DNA from: Ralstonia pickettii DTP0602
GTDB lineage: Bacteria > Pseudomonadota > Gammaproteobacteria > Burkholderiales > Burkholderiaceae
Direction: 5' to 3'
Length of the DNA stretch: 64,000 nt
Assembly: GCA_000471925.1 (NCBI GenBank)
Contig: CP006667.1
Coordinates: 2,418,001 to 2,482,000, forward strand
Positions 51,511 through 63,390 of the stretch are shown here, piece by piece. Position 1 is the first letter of the stretch; the number at the start of each line of letters is the position of its first letter. Below the pieces are notes generated by a model. It was not told the origin of the DNA. It was given only the letters and a program-made list of their open reading frames with translations, and did not search any database. The translations under genes and the position numbers were made by a program.

Positions 51511-52389
51511 TCAGCCCTTCTGGGCAGCAGCCACCTGGGCGGCCACTTCGGCAGCGAAGTCGTCCTGCTTCTTCTCGATGCCTTCGCCCACGACGTAGAG
51601 GGTAAAGCCCTTCACGGTCGTGTTGGCAGCCTTGAGCATCTGCTCGACGGTCTGCTTGTCGTTCTTCACGAACGGCTGGTTGAACAGCGACACTTCCTTC
51701 AGGTACTTCTGCACCGAACCCTCAACCATCTTGGCGACGATTTCGGCCGGCTTGCCCGATTCAGCAGCCTTCTGCTCGGCGATGCTGCGCTCCTTGGCGA
51801 TCAGGTCGGCGGGGACCTGGTCAGCCGACAGCGATACCGGCTTCATGGCGGCCACGTGCATGGCCACGTCCTTGGCGGCGGCTTCGTCGCCGTCGAACTC
51901 GACCATCACGCCGATACGGGTGCCGTGCAGGTACGAAACCAGCTTGCCGCCGTTGGCGTAACGGACAAAGCGGCGGATCGTCAGGTTCTCGCCGATCTTG
52001 CCGATCAGGGCCGTGCGGGTGGCTTCAACGCTCACGCCGTCGAGTTCCAGCGCCGACAGGGCAGCCACGTCGGCCGGGTTCTCCTTGGCGATCAGTTCGG
52101 CAACCTTGGCCGAGAACGCCAGGAAGTCGTCGTTCTTGGAGACGAAATCGGTCTCGCAGTTCAGTTCGACCAGCACGCCGGTGGTGCCGTCGATGAACGA
52201 AGCGACCACGCCTTCGGCGGTCACGCGCGAGGCGGCCTTGCTGGCCTTGTTTCCCAGCTTGACGCGCAGCAGCTCTTCAGCCTTGTTCAGGTCGCCGTCG
52301 GCCTCGGTCAGGGCCTTCTTGCACTCCATCATCGGCGCGTCGGTCTTCGCGCGCAGTTCTGCAACCATGCTTGCGGTAATTGCCGCCAT
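51511..52389 (-). CDS. tsf: Elongation factor Ts
   Basis: 292 residues. Guanine-nucleotide exchange factor for EF-Tu. N-terminal UBA-like domain with [20 protein letters not shown], core with [18 protein letters not shown], and the coiled-coil insertion. Start ATG 52389. Its message may be reduced relative to rpsB by the hairpin at 52509-52536. Confidence 0.97.
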   Translation of the reverse strand: MAAITASMVAELRAKTDAPMMECKKALTEADGDLNKAEELLRVKLGNKASKAASRVTAEGVVASFIDGTTGVLVELNCETDFVSKNDDFLAFSAKVAELIAKENPADVAALSALELDGVSVEATRTALIGKIGENLTIRRFVRYANGGKLVSYLHGTRIGVMVEFDGDEAAAKDVAMHVAAMKPVSLSADQVPADLIAKERSIAEQKAAESGKPAEIVAKMVEGSVQKYLKEVSLFNQPFVKNDKQTVEQMLKAANTTVKGFTLYVVGEGIEKKQDDFAAEVAAQVAAAQKG

Positions 52390-52508
52390 TTGTCACTCCT
52401 TGAATGGTTCGCGCCGGCTGCCGGCAGTCGCCCGCGGCACCCGGTCGGTGGGTCTACAGCACACCCGCGGCAGATACTGCCTGCGGCGGATGACAACAAT
52501 TCAAATTT

Positions 52509-52536
52509 AAAAAAAGGGGGCGCCGGATGTGCCCCC
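52509..52536 (-). terminator. rpsB-tsf intercistronic terminator/attenuator
   Basis: On the minus strand GGGGGC (52536-52531) pairs with GCCCCC (52521-52516), then seven T (52515-52509). It has all parts of a Rho-independent terminator but lies inside the rpsB-tsf operon, so it probably gives partial read-through; E. coli has a comparable element. Confidence 0.85.
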
Positions 52537-52673
52537 TTCTTCTTGCCCTGCTGCCGGAGTACCCCGGCTTTTCGACCCGCGCGCGGCCCGTCGTTACGGG
52601 CGGCAAGCTTTGCTTGTCTGTCTGATGACGATGCGCGCTAGCGGTTCCTTTCCGGCAACGGGGCGGCGGGCAA

Positions 52674-53417
52674 TCAGCCTTCCTGCACTTCGACGAATTC
52701 GTCGTCGCCGCGGGCGGCCTCGACCACTTCCTGCACCGCGTTGGCACGGCCTTCCAGGATCGCGTCAGCCACGCCGCGCACGTACAGGGCCACGGCCTTG
52801 CTCGAGTCGTCGTTGCCCGGGATCACGTAGTCGATGCCTTCCGGCGAGTGGTTGGTATCAACCACGCCAATCACGGGCACGCCCAGCTTGTTGGCTTCGG
52901 TCACGGCAATCTTGTGGTAGCCGACGTCGACCACGAAGATCGCGTCAGGCACGCCGCCCATGTCCTTGATGCCGCCGATCGACTTTTCCAGCTTGAGCAT
53001 CTCGCGCTCGAACATCAGCGCTTCCTTCTTGCTCATGGTGTCCAGCGCGCCGGCTTCCTTGGCGGCTTCCATGTCCTTCAGGCGCTTGATCGAGATCTTG
53101 ACCGTCTTGAAGTTGGTCAGCATGCCGCCGAGCCAGCGGGCATCGACGTAAGGCATGCCGGCGCGGCCAGCTTCTTCAGCCAGGATTTCGCGCGACTGGC
53201 GCTTGGTGCCCACGAAAAGAATGGTGCCGCGATTGGCTGCCAGCTGACGCACGTACTTCATTGCGTCCTGGAACATCGGCAGCGTCTTTTCGAGGTTGAT
53301 GATGTGGATCTTGTTGCGATGGCCGAAGATGAAGGGGGCCATCTTCGGGTTCCAGAAGCGGGTCTGGTGGCCGAAGTGGCAACCGGCTTCCAGCATTTCG
53401 CGCATGGTAACGGACAT
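52674..53417 (-). CDS. rpsB: 30S ribosomal protein S2
   Basis: 247 residues. [53 protein letters not shown] and [20 protein letters not shown] are universal S2 motifs. ATG 53417; the frame extends upstream but ATG is followed by the canonical MSVTMREML. Driven by the promoter at 53575-53604 through a structured leader. Confidence 0.98.
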   Translation of the reverse strand: MSVTMREMLEAGCHFGHQTRFWNPKMAPFIFGHRNKIHIINLEKTLPMFQDAMKYVRQLAANRGTILFVGTKRQSREILAEEAGRAGMPYVDARWLGGMLTNFKTVKISIKRLKDMEAAKEAGALDTMSKKEALMFEREMLKLEKSIGGIKDMGGVPDAIFVVDVGYHKIAVTEANKLGVPVIGVVDTNHSPEGIDYVIPGNDDSSKAVALYVRGVADAILEGRANAVQEVVEAARGDDEFVEVQEG

Positions 53418-53764
53418 GTGATTCTCCAAAGGGTTAGGTCTGAAGCCCGCCCCGACATTCCTGAAAAGGAACACCCCGGATAGGCGGGCCAGCGATTTCA
53501 AAACTGCGCAGCACGATGCTGCAAAATACTGACCTGGCGGTTGCAATGCCGCACCGCAACCAGATCAGCCCGCTATTGTAGCAACAAAAACGCACCCTGC
53601 TCAAGCCGCCCAAAACTCTGCCGCCTCGTGGCGATGCGCAAAACCTGCGGGAAAGCAGCCCGTTCACAAGCTGCGATCTGGCCCCGATGGTGCGATAATC
53701 CCACATTGATCTTTCGATTCCGGCGCGGCCAGTGGCCTCGCCTTCACTTTTTTGGCGACGCAGC
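53418..53764. promoter_or_regulatory. rpsB/map divergent control region
   Basis: 347 bases without a coding gene. The minus-strand rpsB promoter is TTGAGC (53604-53599), 18-base spacer, TACAAT (53580-53575). Its roughly 150-base leader contains GCGGTTGC/GCAACCGC and a long stem just before the Shine-Dalgarno with GCCCGCC (53445-53451) pairing GGCGGGC (53483-53489). On the map side a GATAAT box occurs near 53694, without a convincing -35. Confidence 0.7.
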
Positions 53765-54583
53765 ATGAGCATTCACCTGAACTCCGCCGAAGACATCGCC
53801 CAGATGCGCGTGGCTTGCCGCCTTGCCTCCGAAGTCCTCGATTACATCACGCCCTTCGTCCAGCCGGGCGTCACCACCGGCGAGCTGGACCGCCTGTGCC
53901 ACGCCTATATGCGTGACGTGCAAGGCACCGTGCCGGCACCGCTGAACTACGCGCCCCCGGGCTACCCGCCCTTCCCCGGCGCGATCTGCACCTCGGTCAA
54001 CGATGTGATCTGCCACGGCATTCCGGGCGAGCGCGTGCTCAAGGCCGGCGACGCCATCAACCTGGATATCACCGTCATCACCAAGGAAGGCTACTACGGC
54101 GACACCAGCCGCATGTTCATCGTCGGCGAGGGTTCGATCCTGGCCAAGCGCCTGGCGCAGGTGACCTACGAGTGCATGTGGAAGGGCATCGCCCAGGTGC
54201 GCAATGGCGCACGCCTCGGCGATATCGGCCATGCCATCCAGGTGCACGCCGAAGCCGCCGGCTACAGCGTGGTGCGCGAGTACTGCGGCCACGGCATCGG
54301 CAAGAACTTCCATGAAGACCCGCAGATCCTGCACTACGGCCGCCCGGGCACCGGCACCGAGATCAAGGCCGGTATGATCTTCACGGTCGAGCCGATGATC
54401 AACGCCGGCAAGCGCGATATCCGCACCATGCCCGACCAGTGGACGGTGAAGACCCGCGACCGCAGCCTGTCGGCGCAGTGGGAGCACACCGTACTGGTGA
54501 CGGAGACCGGCTACGAGGTGCTGACAGTCTCGGCCGGCACCCCGGCGCCGCCAGCCTTCATCACCGAATCCGTCGCGGCCTGA
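53765..54583 (+). CDS. map: Methionine aminopeptidase, type I
   Basis: 272 residues. Removes N-terminal Met. Metal-site residues: Asp in NLDITVITKEGYYGDTSRMF (two Asp), His in GHGIGKNFHEDPQ, Glu in FTVEPMIN and Glu in AQWEHTVLVTETGYEVL. Start ATG 53765, divergent from rpsB, which is a common arrangement. The C-terminus has a short Ala/Pro extension. Terminator at 54600-54625. Confidence 0.97.
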   Translation: MSIHLNSAEDIAQMRVACRLASEVLDYITPFVQPGVTTGELDRLCHAYMRDVQGTVPAPLNYAPPGYPPFPGAICTSVNDVICHGIPGERVLKAGDAINLDITVITKEGYYGDTSRMFIVGEGSILAKRLAQVTYECMWKGIAQVRNGARLGDIGHAIQVHAEAAGYSVVREYCGHGIGKNFHEDPQILHYGRPGTGTEIKAGMIFTVEPMINAGKRDIRTMPDQWTVKTRDRSLSAQWEHTVLVTETGYEVLTVSAGTPAPPAFITESVAA

Positions 54584-54599
54584 GGTCGCATCCGAGCCA

Positions 54600-54625
54600 G
54601 GGCGCCTGACGGCGCCCTTCTTTTT
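54600..54625 (+). terminator. Rho-independent terminator between map and glnD
   Basis: GGGCGCC (54600-54606), TGAC, GGCGCCC (54611-54617), then TTCTTTTT. It ends 33 bases before the likely glnD start, so glnD needs its own promoter or read-through. Confidence 0.88.
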
Positions 54626-54658
54626 CCAGCCGTGCCCACGACCCATCCCGCCATCCCC

Positions 54659-57241
54659 ATGGACACCACGCCGGAACTGCTGCTGGCCACGCGCGTGCGC
54701 GACCAGCTCAAAGCCGACAAGCAGGCACTGTTTGCCGACTTCAACCTCACCGCCAACGTCGGCGCGCTGATCACGCGGCTGCGCCGCGCCGTCGACGCCG
54801 CGCTGGTGGAGGCGTGGCGCGGGCTGGAGATGCCCGCCGGCGCAGCGCTGGTGGCGGTGGGCGGCTACGGCCGCGGCGAGCTGTTCCCGTACTCGGACGT
54901 CGACGTGCTGCTGTTGCTGCCGGGCGAGCCCGACCAGGACACCGCCTGCCGGCTGGAGCGTTTCATCGGCCTGTGCTGGGACCTCGGGCTGGAAATCGGC
55001 TCTTCGGTGCGCACGGTGGACGACTGCATCCGCGAATCGCGCCAGGACGTCACCATCCAGACCTCGCTGCTGGAAGCGCGGCTGGTGACCGGCAATCGCA
55101 AGCTGTTTGAGTCGCTGCGCACGCGCTACCAGGCCGACCTGGATCCCGCCGCGTTCTTCCAGGCCAAGCTGCTGGAAATGCGCCAGCGCCACGCCAAGTA
55201 CCAGGACACGCCCTACTCGCTCGAGCCCAACTGCAAGGAAAGCCCCGGCGGCCTGCGCGACCTGCAGGTGATCCTGTGGATGACCAAGGCCGCGGGCCTG
55301 GGCGACAGCTGGAAGGAGCTGTTCGAGAGGGACCTGCTAACGCGCCGTGAAGCGCAGGAACTCGCGCGCAACGAGCGGCTGCTCAAGACCATCCGCGCGC
55401 GCCTGCACCTGGTGGCGGGCCGGCGCCAGGACGTGCTGGTGTTCGACCTGCAGACTGCGCTGGCGGAATCCTTCGGCTACCGCCAGAACGTCAACAAGCG
55501 CGCCAGCGAACAGCTGATGCGCCGCTTTTACTGGGCGGCCAAGGCGGTCACGCAGCTCAACAGCGTACTGCTGCTCAATATCGAAGCGATGCTGTTCCCG
55601 AGCGAGTCGCAGGTCACGCGCGTGCTCAACGAACGCTTTGTCGAGCGCCAGGGCATGCTGGAGATCACCAGCGACGACGTCTACGAGCGCGACCCGCACG
55701 CGATCCTGGAAACCTTCCTGCTGTATGAGCGCACGCCCGGCGTGAAAGGCCTGTCACCGCGCACGCTGCGTGGGCTGTACAACGCGCGCACCGTAATGAC
55801 CGCGAGCTGGCGCAGGGATCCGGAGAACCGGCGCCTGTTCCTGGCCATCGTGCAGGAGCCGCAAGGCATCACCCATGCGCTGCGGCTGATGAACCAGACC
55901 AGCGTGCTGGGCCGCTACCTGATCAACTTCCGGCGCATCGTCGGCCAGATGCAGCACGACCTGTTCCACGTCTACACCGTGGACCAGCACATCCTGATGG
56001 TGGTGCGCAACATGCGCCGCTTCGCCATCGTCGAGCACACGCACGAGTTCCCGTTCTGCAGCCAGCTGATGGCGAGCTTCGACAAGCCGTGGGTGCTGTC
56101 GGTGGCGGCGCTGTTCCACGACATCGCAAAGGGCCGCGGCGGCGACCACTCCAAACTCGGCACGCTCGATGCGCGCCGCTTCTGCAAGCAGCACGGCATC
56201 GCCCGCGAAGACGCCGACCTGATCAGCTGGCTGGTCGAGCATCACCTGACCATGAGCCACGTGGCACAGAAGCAGGACCTGACCGATCCGGAAGTGGTGC
56301 ACGCCTTTGCGCGCGTGGTCGGCAGCGAACGCTACCTGACCGCGCTCTACCTGCTGACCGTGGCCGACATCCGAGGCACCAGCCCCAAGGTGTGGAACGC
56401 CTGGAAGGGCAAGCTGCTGGAAGACCTGTACCGCATCACGCTGCGCGTGCTGGGCGGCGCCAGGGTCGATTCGCATTCGCTGTGGTCGCAGCGCAAGGAA
56501 GAAACCATCTCGGAGCTGCGCCTGAAGGCGTTCGACCCGGAGCTCGGCAAGAAGCTGTGGGCGCAACTCGACGTGGCCTTCTTCCTGCGCCATGATTCGC
56601 GCGATATCGCCTGGCTGACGCGCCATCTGTACGACAAGGTCGACAGCCCCACGCCGGTGGTCAAGGCGCGCATCTCCCCGGCCGGCGAAGGCCTGCAGGT
56701 GGCGGTCTACGTCAAGGACCAGCCCGACCTGTTCGCGCGCATCTGCGGCTATTTCGAGCGCAAGGCGTTCTCGATCCAGGACGCCAAGATCCACACCACG
56801 CGCCACGAGTACGCGCTCGATACCTTCCAGGTCACCGATCCCGGCATGGCCGGCGATGGGGGCAACTACCGCGACATCATCGCGCTGGTCGAGCACGAAC
56901 TGTGCGAACGACTGCGCCAGCCGGGCCCGCTGCCCGACCCCACGCAGGGACGGCTGTCGCGCCAGTCGCGCAGCTTCCCGATCAAGCCGCGCGTGGACCT
57001 GCGCCCGGACGAGCGCGGCCAGTATTACCTGCTGTCGCTGTCCGCCAACGACCGCACCGGCCTGCTGTACGCCATCGCCCGCGTACTGGCACGGCATCGC
57101 GTGTCCGTGCATACGGCACGCATCAACACCCTGGGCGAACGCGTCGAAGACGTGTTCCTGGTCGACGGCAGCCGTCTTGCTGCCGACAACCGATTGCAGA
57201 TTCAGCTTGAACAGGACTTGCTCGCCGCCCTCGCCATCTGA
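54659..57241 (+). CDS. glnD: PII uridylyltransferase/uridylyl-removing enzyme
   Basis: 860 residues from ATG 54659; a GTG at 54632 lies right behind the terminator T-tract and is less likely, and no strong Shine-Dalgarno marks either. Domains: nucleotidyltransferase with [20 protein letters not shown] near the N-terminus, a long linker, the HD domain with [10 protein letters not shown] and [16 protein letters not shown], and two C-terminal ACT domains ([40 protein letters not shown]). Senses glutamine and modifies the PII protein. Confidence 0.94.
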   Translation: MDTTPELLLATRVRDQLKADKQALFADFNLTANVGALITRLRRAVDAALVEAWRGLEMPAGAALVAVGGYGRGELFPYSDVDVLLLLPGEPDQDTACRLERFIGLCWDLGLEIGSSVRTVDDCIRESRQDVTIQTSLLEARLVTGNRKLFESLRTRYQADLDPAAFFQAKLLEMRQRHAKYQDTPYSLEPNCKESPGGLRDLQVILWMTKAAGLGDSWKELFERDLLTRREAQELARNERLLKTIRARLHLVAGRRQDVLVFDLQTALAESFGYRQNVNKRASEQLMRRFYWAAKAVTQLNSVLLLNIEAMLFPSESQVTRVLNERFVERQGMLEITSDDVYERDPHAILETFLLYERTPGVKGLSPRTLRGLYNARTVMTASWRRDPENRRLFLAIVQEPQGITHALRLMNQTSVLGRYLINFRRIVGQMQHDLFHVYTVDQHILMVVRNMRRFAIVEHTHEFPFCSQLMASFDKPWVLSVAALFHDIAKGRGGDHSKLGTLDARRFCKQHGIAREDADLISWLVEHHLTMSHVAQKQDLTDPEVVHAFARVVGSERYLTALYLLTVADIRGTSPKVWNAWKGKLLEDLYRITLRVLGGARVDSHSLWSQRKEETISELRLKAFDPELGKKLWAQLDVAFFLRHDSRDIAWLTRHLYDKVDSPTPVVKARISPAGEGLQVAVYVKDQPDLFARICGYFERKAFSIQDAKIHTTRHEYALDTFQVTDPGMAGDGGNYRDIIALVEHELCERLRQPGPLPDPTQGRLSRQSRSFPIKPRVDLRPDERGQYYLLSLSANDRTGLLYAIARVLARHRVSVHTARINTLGERVEDVFLVDGSRLAADNRLQIQLEQDLLAALAI

Positions 57242-57264
57242 GGCGGGCGGGCAGCATCAACGAT

Positions 57265-59235
57265 ATGACCGACAGCAATTCGCCGAAGCGCAAGACGCTA
57301 GGCATCAAGGCCGCAGGCGACACCGGCACGGCCGCGCGCAAGAGCGGCACGCGCCCCGTGCGCGTGTCCGACCTGAACCGCAAGCGCGTACAGTCCGTGG
57401 CCGAGGGCATCAAGCGCGCCCAGCAGCGCACCGGCGGCAAGTCCAGCGGGCGCCCGGCACAGGGCGAATCGCAGGCCGGTGCCGGCGAGCCGCGCAAGCC
57501 GCGCGCGCCGCGCCTTGCTGACGGCGAACGGCAGGCGCGGCCGCGCCGCGCTGGCGATGACGAGAACCGTGCGCGCCGCTATGGCGACGATCGCGGCGAA
57601 CCCCGCCCGCGCCGCTTCGAAGGTGGTGAATCGCGTCCGCCGCGCCGCTTTGGCGACGACGAGAATCGCCCACGCCGCTACGGCGACGATCGGGGCGAAG
57701 CGCGCCCGCGCCGCTTTGAAAGTGGTGAGTCGCGTCCGCCGCGCCGCGTTGAAGGCGGTGAGTCGCGTCCGCCGCGCCGCTTTGAAGGCGGTGAGTCGCG
57801 CCCGCCGCGCCGTTTCGGCGACGACGAAAACCGTCCGCGCCGCTACGGCGACGATCGTGGCGAAGCACGACCGCGCCGCTTCGAGGGCGGGGATTCGCGT
57901 CCGCCGCGCCGCTTTGGCGACGACGAGAACCGTCCGCGCCGTGCTGGCGACGATCGTGGCGAAGCGCGCCCGCGCCGCTTCGAGGGCGGGGAATCGCGCC
58001 CGCCGCGCCGTTTCGGCGACGACGAGAACCGTCCGCGCCGCGCTGGCGACGACCGGGGAGAGGCACGACCGCCGCGCCGCTTCGAAAGTGGCGATGCGCG
58101 TCCTCCACGCCGTTTTGAAGGTGGCGACGCGCGTCCTCCGCGCCGCTTTGAAGGTGCCGATTCGCGTCCGCGTCGCTTCGGTGATGACGACAACCGCCCG
58201 CGCCGCACTGGCGACGACCGGGGCGAGGCCCGCCCGCCGCGCCGCTTTGAAGGCGGCGATGCGCGCCCGCGCCGCTACGGCGACGACGACAACCGCGCCC
58301 GCCGCCCTGCCCCCACCGGCGAGCGCCGCAGCGAAGGCACGGCCCCCGCGCGGCGCTTCAGCGATGCCGCCGACCGCATCCGCACCGCCGGCACGCCTCG
58401 CCCGCAGGCCCCGGCACCGCGCGCGGAAAAGCCCGCGACCATCCGCGACGAATCCGTCCACGACGATGGCCTGGTACGCCTGTCCAAGCGCATGTCGGAA
58501 CTGGGCCTGTGCTCGCGCCGCGAAGCCGACGAATGGATCCCGCGTGGCTGGGTGCTGGTCGACGGCAAGCCGGTGACCGAACTGGGCAGCCGCATCCGTC
58601 CAGACGCCGAGATCGAGATCATGCAGGAAGCCCGCTCCGAACAGGGCGAGCGCGTCACGGTACTGCTGAACAAGCCGGTGGGCTATGTCTCCGGCCAGGC
58701 CGAGGATGGCTACGAGCCAGCTGCGGTGTTGTTCACCGCCGAGAACCAGTGGGAAGGCGATCCTACGCGCAAACGCTTTGCCCCGTGGCAGCGCAAAAGC
58801 CTGGCGCCGGCGGGCCGTCTCGATATCGACTCGACCGGGCTGCTGGTGCTGACGCAGGACGGCCGCGTGGCGCGCGCGCTGATCGGCGAGGATTCGACCG
58901 TCGAGAAGGAATACTTGGTGCGGGTGGTGTGGCATTCGCCGCAGGGTGTGGTCGAACGCAATATCAGTGCGGAATTCCCTGCAGACGATCTCGAACTGCT
59001 GCGCCACGGGCTGTCGCTGGATGGCGTGCCGCTGAAGCCCGCCAAGGTGAGCTGGCAGAACGAGGAGCAGTTGCGCTTCGTGCTGCGCGAGGGACGCAAG
59101 CGCCAGATCCGGCGGATGTGCGAGCAGGTCGGGCTGGAGGTGGTTGGCCTGAAGCGCGTACGGATGGGGCGCGTGGTGCTGGGGGATCTGCCGCCGGGCA
59201 AGTGGAGGTTCCTGGGTCAGTTTGAGAAGTTTTGA
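57265..59235 (+). CDS. RsuA/RluB/RluF-family 23S rRNA pseudouridine synthase with a long Arg/Asp-rich repeat N-terminus
   Basis: 656 residues, against roughly 290 for RluB/RluF. The enzyme proper is the last ~255 residues: S4 RNA-binding domain at about 403-450 ([20 protein letters not shown]), then the synthase with catalytic Asp520 in [17 protein letters not shown] and the closing [19 protein letters not shown]. Residues ~90-346 are tandem repeats of the type [15 protein letters not shown] and [17 protein letters not shown], basic and probably disordered, likely binding RNA. 23 bases after glnD. Target site not determinable; RluF-like by the C-terminal region. Confidence 0.93.
   Translation: MTDSNSPKRKTLGIKAAGDTGTAARKSGTRPVRVSDLNRKRVQSVAEGIKRAQQRTGGKSSGRPAQGESQAGAGEPRKPRAPRLADGERQARPRRAGDDENRARRYGDDRGEPRPRRFEGGESRPPRRFGDDENRPRRYGDDRGEARPRRFESGESRPPRRVEGGESRPPRRFEGGESRPPRRFGDDENRPRRYGDDRGEARPRRFEGGDSRPPRRFGDDENRPRRAGDDRGEARPRRFEGGESRPPRRFGDDENRPRRAGDDRGEARPPRRFESGDARPPRRFEGGDARPPRRFEGADSRPRRFGDDDNRPRRTGDDRGEARPPRRFEGGDARPRRYGDDDNRARRPAPTGERRSEGTAPARRFSDAADRIRTAGTPRPQAPAPRAEKPATIRDESVHDDGLVRLSKRMSELGLCSRREADEWIPRGWVLVDGKPVTELGSRIRPDAEIEIMQEARSEQGERVTVLLNKPVGYVSGQAEDGYEPAAVLFTAENQWEGDPTRKRFAPWQRKSLAPAGRLDIDSTGLLVLTQDGRVARALIGEDSTVEKEYLVRVVWHSPQGVVERNISAEFPADDLELLRHGLSLDGVPLKPAKVSWQNEEQLRFVLREGRKRQIRRMCEQVGLEVVGLKRVRMGRVVLGDLPPGKWRFLGQFEKF
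57540..58300 (+). repeat. Coding tandem repeats in the pseudouridine synthase gene
   Basis: Imperfect tandem units of about 45-100 bases containing CGTCCGCCGCGCCGCTTTG-like and GGCGACGACGAGAACCG segments. They encode Arg-Arg-Phe-Gly/Glu and Gly-Asp-Asp-Glu/Arg motifs. They are similar enough to permit slippage or recombination, so copy number is likely to vary between strains. Confidence 0.9.
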
Positions 59236-59260
59236 GGGCTGAAGAAGTCCTCATGCAAAA

Positions 59261-59288
59261 GGGCGGCCATTGCGGCCGCCCTTTTTTT
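59261..59288 (+). terminator. Rho-independent terminator after the pseudouridine synthase gene
   Basis: GGGCGGCC (59261-59268), loop ATTGC, GGCCGCCC (59274-59281), then TTTTTTT. Strong; ends the glnD-pseudouridine synthase transcript. Confidence 0.93.
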
Positions 59289-59298
59289 CGCCCTGCCG

Positions 59299-59336
59299 GT
59301 GTGCTCCCACTCCCGCTTGCGGGAGTGGGAGCACAC
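59299..59336. repeat. REP-like perfect 18-bp inverted repeat
   Basis: GTGTGCTCCCACTCCC plus GC pairs perfectly with its complement around a TT loop (59317-59318). It sits between two convergent genes, 10 bases after a complete terminator. It resembles dispersed GC-rich palindromes seen in Ralstonia/Cupriavidus intergenic regions (from memory, not checked). Confidence 0.7.
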
Positions 59337-59364
59337 AAGCGGTTGTATGAGGGCCGTCGGCCCG

Positions 59365-59898
59365 TCAGTCGTCGCTATTCGGCGGCAGCTCGGGGAACAA
59401 TATCTCGGTAAACCCAAACCGCGTGAAATCCTTGATCCGCATCGGATAAAGAATCCCCTGCAGGTGATCGCATTCATGCTGCACCACCCGCGCATGGAAG
59501 CCGTCAGCCACGCGCTCGAGGCGGTTCCCCATCAGGTCATAGCCACTGTACTTCAGCCGCAAGTGCCGCGGCACCACACCCCGCAGCCCCGGCACCGACA
59601 GGCACCCTTCCCACCCGTCTTCCATTTCCTCCGACTGCATTTCCAGCAGCGGATTGATCAGCACCGTCTTGGGCACCGTCGGCGCATCCGGATAGCGCGG
59701 ATTGCGATCGAAGCCGAAGATCACCACCTGCAGCCCTACACCGATCTGCGGTGCCGCCAGGCCCGCGCCATTCGCGTGGTCCATGGTGTCGAACATATCG
59801 TCGATCAGCGTACGCAACTCAGGCGTATTGAAGCGCTCCACCGGCCGCGCCACCTGCAGCAGGCGCGGATCGCCCATCTTGAGAATCTCGCGGATCAT
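59365..59898 (-). CDS. def: Peptide deformylase
   Basis: 177 residues. Removes the formyl group from nascent Met. The three family motifs are present: [12 protein letters not shown] (motif 1), [11 protein letters not shown] (motif 2, metal Cys) and [12 protein letters not shown] (motif 3, two metal His and catalytic Glu). It lies 15 bases after ligA rather than next to fmt, so it may be one of several def copies in the genome. Confidence 0.95.
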   Translation of the reverse strand: MIREILKMGDPRLLQVARPVERFNTPELRTLIDDMFDTMDHANGAGLAAPQIGVGLQVVIFGFDRNPRYPDAPTVPKTVLINPLLEMQSEEMEDGWEGCLSVPGLRGVVPRHLRLKYSGYDLMGNRLERVADGFHARVVQHECDHLQGILYPMRIKDFTRFGFTEILFPELPPNSDD

Positions 59899-59913
59899 GG
59901 CAGTTTTCCCCGG

Positions 59914-62055
<2,142 letters not shown>

Positions 62056-63390
62056 CTAGACGCTGAAAAGGCGCAGCGCCGCCGGGGATCCGGCCGGTAT
62101 GCCACGCGCTTCCAGCTTGCCGTACAGCGTTTCAAGCTGGCTGAAGATGGCGACGAACGACGCCTCAGTCAGGGGCCGCATATTGTCGTCGACCAGCTGG
62201 GCGCCCATGCGCTGGGCCAGCGTGTGGCCGTACTCGCATACTGTCTTGAACGGCTTGGCGCCCTGGTCGGCCAGCGGCACGTCGAGCAGCAGCGTGATCT
62301 GGCGGCCGGCCTTGACGGTCAGGTCGTCGCGCAGGAAATTGGTATCGCCGAACTGCAGCGTGAACAGCGGACGCTGCACGCCCTCGGCATTGGCCTGGTA
62401 GCGGATAAAGCGGGTGCCGTCGCGCGACAGCACCAGCCCGTCCTGGGTGGCCACGTTCTGCACATAGGCGGCCGACCACGGCGCGCCGTCGGAGATCACG
62501 TTGACGCCGAGCTGCACGTCGCAGCCGGCGCCAAAGGCGTCGAGCTCGCGCGCGTTGGCCACGGTCTCGGTCATGTCGGGCAGGTCGGCGGAGGCGTCGA
62601 GCGACTCGGCCAGCGATTCGACGGCGGTGATGAACTCCGAGAACTCCAGCGCGTTGAGCGGGCCGCCGCGGTTGGCCAGCTGCACGCCGACCTGCAGGTC
62701 TTCGTACTGGTGGCCGGCGGTTACCGGCTCCCACGCATTGGCTTCGGCGCGCAGCCCCTCGATATGAACCTGCTTGGTGCCGGCGCGACGCAGCCGGCCG
62801 GTCAGCGGCAGGATGCGGTCGCCGGAAGCCTTGCGCTCCAGGTGCAGCGGCACGATGCAGTCGATCAGCGGATCGACCAGGGCCGGCGTGGGCTGGCCGT
62901 CGGGCACGGCGGACAACGGTGCGGGAGCGGGAGCCGGTGCAGGCACCGGGGCCGGTGCCACTTCCTGCCTCACTTCCTGCTTCACTTCGGGTTCCGCTTC
63001 GTCCGCGGCCGCATCGCGCTGCGGCATGCCGGCGGCGACTGCCACTTCCTCGGCAACAGCTTCGTCGGCATCGGCCGTACCGGCAGCCGCCGCGGCCGCG
63101 ACGGCGGCCGTGGCCGCGTTGTTGGCATCGCTTGCCCGCGCGGACGAGGTCAGCGTCGGCTCGCGCCGCTCGGCCTGTTCAGCGCTGGCTTCATGCAGGC
63201 GCGCCGCGGTCTCGGGCGTGGTGCCCTGGCCGACCACCGGCTCGCGCATTGGCGGCAGGTCGTCTTCCGGGCCGAGTTCGCGCGGACGGCGTGCCTTGCG
63301 GATCTGCCACTGGTTGTAGCCGAACAGCAGCGCCAGGAAAACCAGTCCCGCGACGATCAGCGCGGTCTGCAAGTCCATGTTCAGGTTCAT
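62056..63390 (-). CDS. zipA: ZipA-like cell-division protein
   Basis: 444 residues. N-terminal membrane anchor [20 protein letters not shown], a basic segment, a long Ala/Glu/Pro-rich unstructured linker (about 40-165, with [15 protein letters not shown]), then a C-terminal ZipA FtsZ-binding-type domain ([35 protein letters not shown] region). Overall layout equals ZipA, but sequence similarity to the E. coli protein is expected to be low. The smc-zipA-ligA order supports the call. Start overlaps the smc stop as ATGA. Confidence 0.85.
   Translation of the reverse strand: MNLNMDLQTALIVAGLVFLALLFGYNQWQIRKARRPRELGPEDDLPPMREPVVGQGTTPETAARLHEASAEQAERREPTLTSSARASDANNAATAAVAAAAAAGTADADEAVAEEVAVAAGMPQRDAAADEAEPEVKQEVRQEVAPAPVPAPAPAPAPLSAVPDGQPTPALVDPLIDCIVPLHLERKASGDRILPLTGRLRRAGTKQVHIEGLRAEANAWEPVTAGHQYEDLQVGVQLANRGGPLNALEFSEFITAVESLAESLDASADLPDMTETVANARELDAFGAGCDVQLGVNVISDGAPWSAAYVQNVATQDGLVLSRDGTRFIRYQANAEGVQRPLFTLQFGDTNFLRDDLTVKAGRQITLLLDVPLADQGAKPFKTVCEYGHTLAQRMGAQLVDDNMRPLTEASFVAIFSQLETLYGKLEARGIPAGSPAALRLFSV

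Noticed and set aside
54632..54661. GTG start for glnD at 54632
   Set aside because: It lies only 7 bases behind the T-tract of the map terminator and has no ribosome-binding site; ATG 54659 is preferred, though also without a strong site.
53744..55192. Minus-strand open frame of about 480 codons
   Set aside because: Antisense to map and the start of glnD; no domain or ribosome-binding site.
57298..59007. Minus-strand frame rich in Ala/Arg/Thr, opposite the pseudouridine synthase
   Set aside because: The repetitive sense-strand repeats generate a repetitive antisense frame; the sense frame has the S4 and catalytic motifs.
59365..59898. Idea that def was recently acquired because it is not beside fmt
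   Set aside because: Base composition and codon use look the same as in neighbours; def paralogues away from fmt are common.
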